Below, one piece after another: positions 1 to 7,967 of a DNA stretch of 64,000 bases. The position numbers and the translations under genes were made by a program. Position 1 is the first letter of the stretch; each line of letters begins with the position of its first letter. The notes beneath the pieces were generated by a model that saw nothing but the letters and a program-made list of their open reading frames with translations, was not told the origin of the DNA and did not search any database. The stretch is from Rheinheimera riviphila. GTDB lineage: Bacteria > Pseudomonadota > Gammaproteobacteria > Enterobacterales > Alteromonadaceae. The DNA lies in the NCBI RefSeq assembly GCF_004005945.1, contig NZ_SACS01000012.1:94007-158006 (forward strand), in the 5' to 3' direction.

Positions 1-2
1 GA

Positions 3-911
3 GTGGTTGGCAGCGCTGCTGGCGATTCGAATCAATTGCCAGCTGAATCAGAGAAAAAAGCCGCGGATGTCGCTGCTGAACCGGCAGTGGTCATGCCATG
101 GCAATTGCTCTTTGCATTCCCTGAAACCGCTGCGACGCCTGCTAGTGCTGACTCTGCAGTCAACACTGCGCAAAATTCGGCTGCGCTGAATGCAGAACCT
201 ACCGACGAACTTAGTTCACTAGCGATAAATGACGGCTCGTTGGTCCTGGGCGCAAAAGGCGAATATCCAAGTAACCCAGTGCAGACTTTCGCTAATAGTA
301 AAGTAATGGTGAAAACAGGCAAGCAAAATCAAAGACTTGTTAGCTCATCGCTCCAACAATTGTCTGGGCAACAACATTATGCAGCAATGGCTGTCAACCA
401 GGGTCCGCAGTCATCGCACAAACTTTCGGTATATTCGCCATGGGGTTTAATTGCTACAGGCTACTTAAGTTATGAAGCACAAGACAACACTACGCAAACT
501 GCCGCATCGCGGTTGGTAACTAACAATCTTTTGGCAACATCGACGCTACAGCAGGTAGGTCAAAGCGCAGAAGCAACCTTTAACTTCAATGCTCCAAGCC
601 GGTTAACCGTCACTGCCGATTGGGCTGCAACTGCAGAGCCATTTCAACCACTTGACCCTGTCGAAGAACAAACTCAGCTTCTGTCCACCCATGTGATGGA
701 AGATTGGTTATCGCCGCTGCTGGCGGAACATCTGATGGTATTGCCTGACGCTGACCAAAAAGAGCGCCTCTATTATCGGAATTTCAATGCACAAGATCCC
801 GAGCAAGCATTAAAACAAGTGCTGCAGTTATGGCAACCGGTCAACTTGCGTCACATGGATCTGTATATCAATGGTCGTTTTAGCGAACAAGGAGCTGCTT
901 ATGCCAGTTGA
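3..911 (+). CDS. Flagellar operon protein in FliK position, 5' end outside window
   Basis: The reading frame is open to the left edge, so only the last roughly 302 residues are seen and the true start lies upstream. The sequence is rich in Ala, Ser, Gln and Thr with no membrane segment, as is usual for the disordered part of hook-length control proteins. The last 80 residues are more ordered and hydrophobic. It overlaps the flgD start by 11 bases, and fliK commonly precedes flgD. I see no clear match to the conserved FliK C-terminal core, so the FliK assignment rests mainly on position. It could also be another secreted or regulatory flagellar protein. Confidence 0.45.
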   Translation: MVGSAAGDSNQLPAESEKKAADVAAEPAVVMPWQLLFAFPETAATPASADSAVNTAQNSAALNAEPTDELSSLAINDGSLVLGAKGEYPSNPVQTFANSKVMVKTGKQNQRLVSSSLQQLSGQQHYAAMAVNQGPQSSHKLSVYSPWGLIATGYLSYEAQDNTTQTAASRLVTNNLLATSTLQQVGQSAEATFNFNAPSRLTVTADWAATAEPFQPLDPVEEQTQLLSTHVMEDWLSPLLAEHLMVLPDADQKERLYYRNFNAQDPEQALKQVLQLWQPVNLRHMDLYINGRFSEQGAAYAS

Positions 912-1314
912 TGGGATTGGGCAAGTATCGTCGGCACCGATCCAAAGTGCCAATAATGCGATTTCGCAAGAAGAATTCGTCAAATTGTTTTTGGCGCAGC
1001 TGAATTATCAAGATCCGTTGGAACCGTTGAACAACCGCGAGTTTTTGGCGCAGTTGGCGCAGTTTTCTTCACTTGAGCAGTCTCGACAAATTAACGATAA
1101 CATTCTGGGCGTTATGGCCATGCAGGCATCAACCCAAGGGTTAAGTTTGCTTGGCAAAAATGTCGAAGTTGACACCGGCGGCGGACAATCGTTTAGCGGT
1201 GTTGTTGAAGCAGTGCACTACAACGCGGGTCAACCAGAACTAACTGTGAAAAGTTCGACCGGAAGCTTTGTTGATAAAATTTCACTGAGCCAAATTAAAG
1301 TTATTCAAAAATAA
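901..1314 (+). CDS. flgD: FlgD, flagellar hook capping protein, short form
   Basis: FlgD caps the growing hook and lets FlgE subunits polymerise. The N-terminal FlgD signature is clear at about residues 20-60 (EEFVKLFLAQLNYQDPLEPL, then the AQLAQFSSLEQ block). It is followed by a small beta-rich tail resembling the tudor-like domain. At 137 residues it is far shorter than enterobacterial FlgD (about 230) because the Fn3-like insert is missing; short forms like this are familiar from alphaproteobacteria. ATG at 901 was chosen because it gives a protein beginning MPVDGIGQ and sits after an AAGGAG site at 889-894. An upstream in-frame start at 871 would overlap the previous gene much more. Confidence 0.85.
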   Translation: MPVDGIGQVSSAPIQSANNAISQEEFVKLFLAQLNYQDPLEPLNNREFLAQLAQFSSLEQSRQINDNILGVMAMQASTQGLSLLGKNVEVDTGGGQSFSGVVEAVHYNAGQPELTVKSSTGSFVDKISLSQIKVIQK

Positions 1315-1331
1315 AATCCGAGGAATATTAA

Positions 1332-2513
1332 ATGTTTCAATCTTTTTATACAGGCCTCTCTGGCATGTTATCGTTCTCTCGAAGCTTGGATAACGTCAGT
1401 AATAATATCGCGAATATGAATACTCCAGGTTTTCGTGGAGCTGATAGTTTTTATCGCAGTTTGTCGCAAGGCAGTGGTAGTTCAAACCCAGGTGCTGGAG
1501 TTGAGATTTCTGGCTTAGGCTTTCGTTTTGCCAATGGTGAGATCCGCCAAACCGGCAATAGCACAGATCTTGCAATTAACGGGATGGGCTTTTTTACCTT
1601 ACTAAAAAATGGCGAAACCCTATTCACCCGTTCTGGCCAATTTACCTTTAACGATAAAGGAATTTTGGTTGAGCGCTCTAGTAATGCTGCAGTCGCTGTT
1701 CTCAATTCAGCAAATCAACCAGGCGTGCTGGATTTGTCTTCATATCGCCAAATCGCTGCGAAACCAACCACTAAAGTGAATTTCAGCGGCAATTTGTCGA
1801 CGGGTTCTACGGCGGCGCATGAGATCGCCAGCATCACCACTTACAACAAGTTAGGTGAAGAAGTTAAATTAAAAACCAAATTTGAAAAACACACGACTAT
1901 TCCTGGTGCGTGGACTGTCACTATCACCAAGGATGACGGCACCGCAGTCCACAGTGGTGAAATTCGTTTCTCTGCCGACGGCACTCCAACCAGCGGCTTT
2001 AATAGCCTGTCGTTTGATTTAAAAGATTCATACGGTGGCAACACACCAGTGAAGTTCGAGTTTGGGAATCCTGGTGATTTTAATAAGTCGACCTCAATTT
2101 CGACCGGCACAACCTCGTCATTAGTGGCAAAAGTTGAAGATGGCGCACCAGCAGGTTCATTACAAGACGTGACCTTTGACGAAGGCGGTGTGGTGAAACT
2201 GCGTTATTCCAATGGCGTTAGTAAAGACGGTCCTGCGCTTGCGTTGATGGAAATTAATAACAAAGATGCACTGCAACAAGTTGACGGCGCAGTGTTCCGT
2301 TTAGTCGGCAAGTCTGAGGCTATTATCGGTCAAGCTGGCAAAGCTGGTTTTGGCGCTATAGCGACAAAGAGCTTGGAGTTATCGAACGTTGACTTATCCA
2401 AAGAATTCGCCGATATGATCATCATCCAACGGGGTTATCAAGCCAGTTCAAAAATTTTAAACGTGGCCAACTCAATGCTTGACCAACTGTTTGAAAATAC
2501 ACGGGGTCGTTAA
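1332..2513 (+). CDS. flgE: FlgE, flagellar hook protein
   Basis: Structural subunit of the flagellar hook, exported by the flagellar type III apparatus. The N-terminus has the rod/hook signature (SNNIANMNTPGFRG at about residues 25-38). The C-terminus has the matching coiled-coil ending (QRGYQASSKILNVANSMLDQ). The central region at about 65-330 carries the FlgE beta domains. The length of 393 residues is within the hook range. A GAGGAA ribosome site precedes ATG 1332. FlgF and FlgG share both termini, but the length and the position directly after flgD favour FlgE. Confidence 0.88.
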   Translation: MFQSFYTGLSGMLSFSRSLDNVSNNIANMNTPGFRGADSFYRSLSQGSGSSNPGAGVEISGLGFRFANGEIRQTGNSTDLAINGMGFFTLLKNGETLFTRSGQFTFNDKGILVERSSNAAVAVLNSANQPGVLDLSSYRQIAAKPTTKVNFSGNLSTGSTAAHEIASITTYNKLGEEVKLKTKFEKHTTIPGAWTVTITKDDGTAVHSGEIRFSADGTPTSGFNSLSFDLKDSYGGNTPVKFEFGNPGDFNKSTSISTGTTSSLVAKVEDGAPAGSLQDVTFDEGGVVKLRYSNGVSKDGPALALMEINNKDALQQVDGAVFRLVGKSEAIIGQAGKAGFGAIATKSLELSNVDLSKEFADMIIIQRGYQASSKILNVANSMLDQLFENTRGR

Positions 2514-3244
2514 TGATGGCGATCCGTCGTCCTGGTGTTTTCACTGCTGAGCAACAACAACTGGTGCACACTAATTTGGCCGCTTTGGCCAATGAGTGGG
2601 CACAGGCTTGGCTGCCTGGCGATGTTGACATGCAGTTGAGTTTTAATCAGCAGTTGTTTGCACAGCTGCCCTTAAATACCAAGGGTTCGCCGCGTGATGG
2701 CTGTCAATGGTTGGCTGCAGACGCTGCGGTCCAGCTTGATGCTTTGCGGGTTTATCTTTGCCAATTAGCGGCAGTAAAGCCGGCGCGACTGAGCAAAGAT
2801 CCTGAGGCGCAAAACACCACCGGGCAATTTGCTTTAGCAATGTGCAATGATTGGCTGCAGCGTTTTGTACCGGTCAATCTCGATGAACAGCAAGTTGTAG
2901 TTGAGATTGCTCTTAAATTAAATGCAATCCACTTTGTGTTTCGGTTACACGAAAAACAAGTCCAAGCCTTGTTGCCGGCCTTGAGGGTAACAACATTACC
3001 GGCGTTCCGGCTCATTGATGCGTTGTACCAGCACTCAGTCACTTTCCCGTTAACGGTGAAGAGTCCGTTGATGCGTATCAGCGCAATCAAAGCGTTAAAG
3101 CCCGGCATGGTGTTACAGCTTGCGCAGTCTCTTGATGACACGTGGAAATTGCAGTTGCCAGGTCTGGCGCTTGAAGGCTATCTCGTCGCTTCAGCTGAAG
3201 AAAAAGCGCTGTATTTAGAACAAATTCAAAAGGTGAATAAATGA
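2513..3244 (+). CDS. Divergent FliM-like C-ring (SpoA-family) protein
   Basis: This 243-residue protein sits where fliM belongs, between flgE and fliN. Its last 65 residues resemble the SpoA/FliMN fold (ALKPGMVLQL, then a Leu/Gly beta pattern). The N-terminal 170 residues are weakly conserved to the eye. Normal FliM is about 320-330 residues and starts with a CheY-binding motif (E-I-D-A-L-L type); no such motif is visible here. The start overlaps the flgE stop by one base and the end overlaps fliN by four, so it is translationally coupled. Assignment is by position plus the C-terminal fold; the rest is unrecognised. Confidence 0.55.
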   Translation: MMAIRRPGVFTAEQQQLVHTNLAALANEWAQAWLPGDVDMQLSFNQQLFAQLPLNTKGSPRDGCQWLAADAAVQLDALRVYLCQLAAVKPARLSKDPEAQNTTGQFALAMCNDWLQRFVPVNLDEQQVVVEIALKLNAIHFVFRLHEKQVQALLPALRVTTLPAFRLIDALYQHSVTFPLTVKSPLMRISAIKALKPGMVLQLAQSLDDTWKLQLPGLALEGYLVASAEEKALYLEQIQKVNK

Positions 3245-3558
3245 GTAAACCAGTTTCTGCTGTTGAGTACAGCAAAGTTGATGCTGCACCAAGCGGCGAC
3301 GCACTGTTACCCGTTGATCTCGGGCTGGTGGGTGATGTCGAAGTGCAATTAACCGGTCACATTGGCCAATGTACCATGAGTGTAGCGACACTTTATGCGC
3401 TGAAAAAGGGCGATATTATTGGGCTTGGTGCTGATATCGACCAACCGATTGAGCTGAGTTTGCATGGCAAAGTGGTCGCACGTGGCCGTTTGGTTGCGCA
3501 AGATGGCAAGTTTGCGTTGGAAGTCACGGAAGTGGCGAGCGATGTGCGTATAGCATGA
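3241..3558 (+). CDS. fliN: FliN, flagellar motor switch protein
   Basis: FliN forms the lower part of the cytoplasmic C-ring. Residues about 25-100 make up one SpoA domain with the usual pattern: a short beta strand (DVEVQLTGHIG), then LYALKKGDIIGL, then LHGKVVARGRLVAQDGKFAL. The length of 105 residues is normal for a short FliN. It overlaps the upstream fliM-like gene (ATGA) and the downstream fliO-like gene, so it is part of one translationally coupled operon. Confidence 0.87.
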   Translation: MSKPVSAVEYSKVDAAPSGDALLPVDLGLVGDVEVQLTGHIGQCTMSVATLYALKKGDIIGLGADIDQPIELSLHGKVVARGRLVAQDGKFALEVTEVASDVRIA

Positions 3559-3899
3559 GTAGTGGTCTACCCTTTAACCAACAAGACATACTGAGTACTA
3601 GTCAGTTACTGCTGTTGGTTTTGCTGTGTGTTGTCCTTATTGCGATTTGGTTATGGGCGCAACGCAAAATCCGCACGCGGCAGTTTACTGCAAAAGGCTC
3701 GGTCTACCAACGAGATGCCTTGGCTCGTGGCGTGTTTCTCCATCGTTTTTCGCTGGATGGGATTGAATATCGGGTGTTTGAAACTGCAGGGCAAGTTGTA
3801 CTGCTCGACAAAATTCAGCCTTCATCAGAGGCTGTCGTACCAGTGGCAAACGTCGAGGTAGTATCAACAGTTCATCATTCAGGAGTGCATCATGGCTGA
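3555..3899 (+). CDS. fliO: FliO-like flagellar export assembly protein
   Basis: FliO is a small single-pass membrane protein that helps assemble the FliP ring of the flagellar export gate. This 114-residue product has one strong transmembrane helix at about residues 18-36 (rich in Leu and Val, ending in WLWAQRK), then a basic stretch and a small beta-rich cytoplasmic domain. FliO is poorly conserved in sequence. The call relies on the topology, the size and the exact position between fliN and fliP, which it overlaps on both sides. Confidence 0.72.
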   Translation: MSSGLPFNQQDILSTSQLLLLVLLCVVLIAIWLWAQRKIRTRQFTAKGSVYQRDALARGVFLHRFSLDGIEYRVFETAGQVVLLDKIQPSSEAVVPVANVEVVSTVHHSGVHHG

Positions 3900-4596
3900 G
3901 CCTATGCAAGCGGCTGCACAATTACCAGCGGTCGACCCGCTATTACAAAGCATTATCGGCAGTGTGGATAAGTTAGCACCGGAAGTGCAAACTTTTTTAA
4001 TGCTATCGGCATTATCATTTATTCCGGTTTTTTTGATAGCAATGACCGCTTTTACCCGCATCTTAATTGTGCTGTCTTTATTGCGCCAAGCGCTGGGCCT
4101 GCAGCAAACGCCGCCAAATTTGGTGCTGATGACGTTAGCGTTGTTTCTGACTTTTTATACCATGAGCCCGGTTTTTGATGCGGCGTTGCAGCAAGGTTGG
4201 GTGCCATTTAGTCAAGGTTCCATCGATGCTGCGCAAGCGGTGACTTCGGCGTTGGAACCATTCAAAAGTTTTATGATCCAGCAAACGCGTGAACAAGACT
4301 TTGTTGCTATCGCGTCGATGTCCGGACAGCCGCTGCCGGCGAGTCCGAATGAGGTTAAATTTGCTGAATTAGTTCCAGCGTTTTTATTAAGCGAATTGAC
4401 CACGGCTTTTAAAATGGCCTTTGTAATATTTATCCCATTCTTGCTCATAGATCTGGTGGTTTCGAGTGTGTTGATGGCACTTGGTATGATGATGGTGCCG
4501 CCGATCACCGTCTCGTTGCCGCTTAAGATTATGCTTTTTGTGCTGATCGATGGCTGGGCTTTGGTCAGTCAATCATTGGTGAGTAGTTTTCAATGA
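3892..4596 (+). CDS. fliP: FliP, flagellar type III export gate protein
   Basis: FliP forms the core of the export gate in the inner membrane. The family signature is clear: FLMLSALSFIPVFLIAMTAF, TRILIVLSLLRQALGLQQTP, PFLLIDLVVSSVLMALGMMM and PPITVSLPLKIMLFVLIDGW. The length of 234 residues is close to the usual 245, but the N-terminus is a short Ala/Pro segment without an obvious cleaved signal peptide. The stop overlaps the start of the sigma-factor gene (ATGA). FliQ, FliR, FlhB and FlhA are not in the window, so they probably lie to the left. Confidence 0.93.
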   Translation: MAEPMQAAAQLPAVDPLLQSIIGSVDKLAPEVQTFLMLSALSFIPVFLIAMTAFTRILIVLSLLRQALGLQQTPPNLVLMTLALFLTFYTMSPVFDAALQQGWVPFSQGSIDAAQAVTSALEPFKSFMIQQTREQDFVAIASMSGQPLPASPNEVKFAELVPAFLLSELTTAFKMAFVIFIPFLLIDLVVSSVLMALGMMMVPPITVSLPLKIMLFVLIDGWALVSQSLVSSFQ

Positions 4597-5321
4597 TGCG
4601 CGAACAAGAACAATTGCAATGGCAGGCATGGTGCAAAGACCGCTCGCAAACTGCGCGAGATTGGATATTTTGCCATTACCATCCATGGTCAAAAAATGAA
4701 GCCAAATCTTGGCAACATAAGTTGTTCTTGTCGCTTGCTGATATCGAAGATTTCCGCCAATACGCAGCGATTGGTTTACTAGAAGCAATCGCTCATTTTG
4801 ATCCGCAATTGGGTTATAAATTTGTCATGTTTGCGCGTTTTCGGGTGAAAGGTGCAATCCTCAACGAGGTATTTCGCTATAGCGACGATAGTGCGCAATT
4901 TCATGCCGCTTATAGTCGCGGCGATGAGATTGTTGATGACGATGTGATATCCGCAAAACCGCTGGTCGAGCTTAAAGACAGTATCGAAGAGTTAGCGACC
5001 GCTTATTTAATTAGCGATACCATGGTTGAACATCCACAGTCGTGGATTTATGGCGATTATTACTCGTCTACCGAATTGTCATGCCTAAAGATCCGCTACA
5101 TGGATCAATTGCTCCGTCTTGCGGATCCGATGCAAAGCATCATGTTATTTCGATATCAGCTGGATTGGGATTTTACCGCCATTGCCAACATGCTCGGGAT
5201 CAGTAAAGGTCGTGTTAGTCAGTTACATAAAGCGGCACTTGCTGTACTTCGAAGTAACAAAGCCGAAACCGACGTCGATAATGACGATGAATTTTTTCAA
5301 TTATCAGGAATTCCAGCGTGA
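4593..5321 (+). CDS. Sigma-28-like (FliA-type) RNA polymerase sigma factor
   Basis: A 242-residue sigma-70-family factor. Region 2 is seen at about residues 45-100 (DIEDFRQYAAIGLLEAIAHF, then FVMFARFRVKGAILNE, the FliA-type R-x-x-G-A-x-x-D/N-E pattern). Region 4 helix-turn-helix is at about residues 188-225 (DFTAIANMLGISKGRVSQLH). The middle is acidic and unlike classical FliA. It begins inside the fliP stop codon and ends inside the start of the next gene, so it belongs to this flagellar operon. It probably directs late genes of this system, such as its flagellin. Exact promoter specificity cannot be read from the sequence. Confidence 0.8.
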   Translation: MMREQEQLQWQAWCKDRSQTARDWIFCHYHPWSKNEAKSWQHKLFLSLADIEDFRQYAAIGLLEAIAHFDPQLGYKFVMFARFRVKGAILNEVFRYSDDSAQFHAAYSRGDEIVDDDVISAKPLVELKDSIEELATAYLISDTMVEHPQSWIYGDYYSSTELSCLKIRYMDQLLRLADPMQSIMLFRYQLDWDFTAIANMLGISKGRVSQLHKAALAVLRSNKAETDVDNDDEFFQLSGIPA

Positions 5322-5863
5322 ACACATTAGAAGAATACATTCAGCTTTGTGCAGCAAAAATGGGCCGTAATGACGATGTGACTGCAGACTTAGCGCAAGC
5401 GCTGAACCAGTTTCCTTATGCTGCGGTATTATATTTTATGCGCGGCTCGGAAACCGCAGAATTACAGAATTTTACTGACGCGATGCATGATTTCGCCACT
5501 GCTTTGGTGCTAGAACCTGAGTTCCACTTAGCGCGGTTACAATACATTTTGTGCTGTTTTAAAACTGAACAATTTGCTTTGATCCCAGTGTTACTGCAGC
5601 CACTGCTTTTGGCCGGAGGCACTTATGGGATGATCGGTGAGTTGTTGGTAAACCTATTTAGCCAACCAGTTGCTACCTTTGATGAAAAGCTGGCAGCTCT
5701 GCAAACGCAATCAGATATGTTACCAGCAGTATGGGAAAACCTGCTTTCCTTGCGTCAATACTTGCCGTTGGACGAAGCTGACACAACAAGCGAAGCGGTC
5801 TCGACGGCGACATCGGGTGAGATCAGTTCAATCCTGCTGGAAATTTATCAGCAAAAACATTAA
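5318..5863 (+). CDS. TPR-like protein of the flagellar operon, function unknown
   Basis: A 181-residue, mainly helical and acidic protein with no signal peptide or membrane segment. Residues about 20-75 look like tetratricopeptide helix pairs (ALNQFPYAAVLYFMRGSETA, FTDAMHDFATALVLEPEFHL with the Ala-Leu-x-Leu-x-Pro ending). The start is a GTG overlapping the sigma-factor stop (GTGA), so the two are coupled. TPR proteins in flagellar loci are often export chaperones or sigma/anti-sigma partners. That is a contextual guess; I do not recognise the family. Confidence 0.6.
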   Translation: MNTLEEYIQLCAAKMGRNDDVTADLAQALNQFPYAAVLYFMRGSETAELQNFTDAMHDFATALVLEPEFHLARLQYILCCFKTEQFALIPVLLQPLLLAGGTYGMIGELLVNLFSQPVATFDEKLAALQTQSDMLPAVWENLLSLRQYLPLDEADTTSEAVSTATSGEISSILLEIYQQKH

Positions 5864-5880
5864 TTACGGGACGCTGCTGC

Positions 5881-6207
5881 ATGGTTAATAAAATCGACAA
5901 GCCAAGTTCAGTAAGTCCAGTGCGTTCCAGCACTGGTCGTGCAGCGAAATCTCAACTTGCTGCACCGCAGCCGACAGTCGGCTCTCTTGAATTACCCACG
6001 CAATGGCGGCTTGAACTTGCAGCAATACCGCCCGAACAACGTTTACCTTGGTTGGCGATGCGCCTGACTAAACACGTACTGGCTGAAAAGTTTTCGCTCG
6101 TCGATGACACCGCTCCTGAGTATGTCAGGCTTTCTCGGCGGATTTGCCAAGCAATTCTGGAAAATCCTAAAGAAATTAGCAGGTTACAGAAACTTCTACA
6201 GTCATAA
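5881..6207 (+). CDS. Small hypothetical protein, last gene of flagellar operon
   Basis: This 108-residue protein has two parts. Residues 1-40 are polar and disordered (Ser, Pro, Thr, Lys), and residues about 42-108 are helical with a charged C-terminus (SRRICQAILENPKEISRLQK). It starts 17 bases after the TPR-like gene. A polar disordered head with a helical C-terminus next to a sigma-28-like gene is the general layout of anti-sigma factor FlgM, but I see no FlgM motif. I treat that only as a hypothesis. No clear hairpin terminator follows; the next 150 bases are AT-rich. Confidence 0.55.
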   Translation: MVNKIDKPSSVSPVRSSTGRAAKSQLAAPQPTVGSLELPTQWRLELAAIPPEQRLPWLAMRLTKHVLAEKFSLVDDTAPEYVRLSRRICQAILENPKEISRLQKLLQS

Positions 6208-6363
6208 GTTCCCCATAATTTCATTCAATTTAAAAAATATTTCATTTTTTCGCTAAACAATTCCAAAAGCTTTTGTTATTTTTGCTTTAAGCATTGCTTA
6301 TAAACATTGTTGTCGTCTGAGGTTTTTGTGACAAATGTCATCGCGGGTTCTGGTTTGGTTTAT

Positions 6364-7092
6364 TCAACGCACAAGCGGGTTTGGCGTTGGGTCGCGCGTG
6401 AGTGCAAGATGTGCGGATAAATGCCGTAACCGGCAACTCGGCATTTTACAGTTTTTGCTTTTTCTCTCCGCAATCCGCTCGGCAATGCTTGTAAATTCAG
6501 AACTTTCTGGCGTTTCAGCAATCTTTGCGCGGATAGGGTTTAAATCGATATAAACCATGGTGTTAATAAAAGCCGATTCATCCAAAATTGCTTGAAACTT
6601 AAAGCGTCTTTCCCAAAACCTGCCGCTTCATATGTCTTCAAAATTAGCAAGCCTCGCGATATGCTCATTCAAACAGCGCATAAACCAAGGGGTGCTGGTT
6701 AAGCGCTCTGGATAGATTTCTATCATTTTTTCAGCAGCTTGAATGTCTTCTAACTCAATCAGATGATCTGCAAGAAACGGCTTCTTCAAATCAGGGACTT
6801 GGAACAGAATGCTCCAATGCCCAAAGATTTCATCTGCACTCCACATTGCGGCCTTTTCGACATGAACTCTTACCAAAACATGATAATGGTTCATCATCAC
6901 GGCATAAGACGCCACATCAATTGCGAACATGGTTGTCAGCAGTCGAAATCGCTCGGCAATCCATTCTCGACGATGCCGAAAGTTAAAACCATCGATTCCA
7001 TTACACAAAAATGAACGGCGCAAGCAGCGGTAAGCTAAGTGATAAAGCGGCGTTTCGCTCAGGGCGATTTGTGTGTAACGCGGTTTTGGCAT
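6364..7092 (-). pseudogene. REP-associated (Y1/IS200-like) transposase, interrupted by in-frame TGA
   Basis: Single-strand Y1 transposase of the RAYT type, which acts on REP-like hairpins. The first 154 residues (7092 down to 6628) carry the HUH metal motif NHYHVLVRV at about residues 88-96. After a TGA at 6628-6630 the same frame continues with [17 protein letters not shown] and [16 protein letters not shown], the hallmark second half of the family. In intact relatives I recall a Cys directly before the GRFWE block, so a single base change (TGC or TGT to TGA) probably caused the stop. The C-terminus also ends early at 6364 compared with members of about 320 residues. Probably dead as a full transposase. 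Confidence 0.85.
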
Positions 7093-7235
7093 GATGTCAT
7101 CCTGACAATCTATTTTTGAGCCTGAACTGTGGTTGCATAAATATTAATTATCAAGTGTGTGAGTTATTCGAAAAATGGTTGTCCTACTCTAAGAAATGAA
7201 GGGATTGTTGAGCAGTGGCTGTCCAGTCCAGCTCT

Positions 7236-7258
7236 AAAAAAGCCGACACAAAGTCGGC
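7236..7258 (-). terminator. Rho-independent terminator, last of four behind the tRNA
   Basis: On the minus strand GCCGAC and GTCGGC form a six-pair stem with a five-base loop, followed by six T residues. It is the outermost of four near-identical terminators and closes the repeat array. Confidence 0.8.
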
Positions 7259-7362
7259 TACTAAGTTAGTTGCGGGAGCCGCCCGTTTTTGTGAAGGGTG
7301 AACCGACGACTTTTATCCAAGAACTCGAAATAACAAAAGGCAAATCACTGAATCGCAGACAC

Positions 7363-7384
7363 AAAAAAACCGACATCAAGTCGG
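7363..7384 (-). terminator. Rho-independent terminator in repeat copy 3 (from the tRNA)
   Basis: On the minus strand CCGACTTGATGTCGG folds into a five-pair stem and is followed by seven T residues. The same unit recurs in each 132 bp repeat. Confidence 0.8.
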
Positions 7385-7494
7385 CTTTTAAGTAAGTTGG
7401 TTGCGGGAGCCGCACGGTTTTTGTGAAGGGTGAACCGACGACCTTTATGCAAGAACTCGATATAACAAAAGGCAAATCACTGAATCGCAGACAC

Positions 7495-7516
7495 AAAAAA
7501 ACCGACATCAAGTCGG
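7495..7516 (-). terminator. Rho-independent terminator in repeat copy 2 (from the tRNA)
   Basis: This has the same hairpin sequence (CCGACTTGATGTCGG) and T7 tail as the neighbouring copy, on the minus strand. Confidence 0.8.
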
Positions 7517-7626
7517 CTTTAAAGTAAGTTGGTTGCGGGAGCCGCACGGTTTTTGTGAAGGGTGAACCGACGACCTTTATGCAAGAACTCGATATAACAA
7601 AAGGCAAATCACTGAATCGCAGACAC

Positions 7627-7648
7627 AAAAAAACCAACATCAAGTCGG
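7627..7648 (-). terminator. Rho-independent terminator nearest the tRNA gene
   Basis: On the minus strand CCGACTTGATGTTGG folds with one G-T pair and is followed by seven T residues, starting 14 bases after the tRNA 3' end. Its stem is slightly weaker than in the distal copies, so some read-through into the repeats is plausible. Confidence 0.75.
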
Positions 7649-7661
7649 CGTTTAAGTAAGT

Positions 7662-7738
<77 letters not shown>

Positions 7739-7756
7739 TCCGTCATTGCGGGGCGC

Positions 7757-7785
7757 ATCTTATGGTTTTTAGGCCAACGATGCAA
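7757..7785 (-). promoter_or_regulatory. Sigma-70 promoter of the initiator tRNA, GC-rich discriminator
   Basis: On the minus strand TTGCAT (7785-7780) and TAAGAT (7762-7757) are 17 bases apart. The bases just after the -10 box are GCGCCCCGC, a GC-rich discriminator typical of stringently controlled stable-RNA promoters. The tRNA begins about 18 bases after the -10 box. Confidence 0.75.
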
Positions 7786-7932
7786 GCAACAAATCACAAC
7801 TAATTGCGATTTAGCAACTGACTGCTGCTTTAATCTACGATCTGCTTAAATAAGCGCTGATTTCGCAAAATCAGGGTGTTTATTCTGAATCAGCATGGCA
7901 AATTCGCGCGGCGTACTTATAGTTGCTTCTGC

Positions 7933-7938
7933 TATAAT
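7933..7938 (+). promoter_or_regulatory. Probable -10 box for rlmL
   Basis: A perfect TATAAT lies 30 bases upstream of the rlmL start. No good -35 hexamer is visible at 16-18 bases, so only the -10 element is claimed. Confidence 0.4.
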
Positions 7939-7967
7939 GCCGGCCAATTTGCGAAAAGGGTGCGACT

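Noticed and set aside
2752..3141. 129-residue frame opposite the fliM-like gene
   Set aside because: The overlapping flagellar genes are coupled by ATGA junctions, which supports the plus strand; the minus frame has no similarity.
6628..6630. In-frame TGA in the transposase read as selenocysteine
   Set aside because: TGA replaces a Cys, which fits the selenocysteine pattern, but the family has no redox chemistry and no clear SECIS-like hairpin was seen right after it. A nonsense mutation is simpler.
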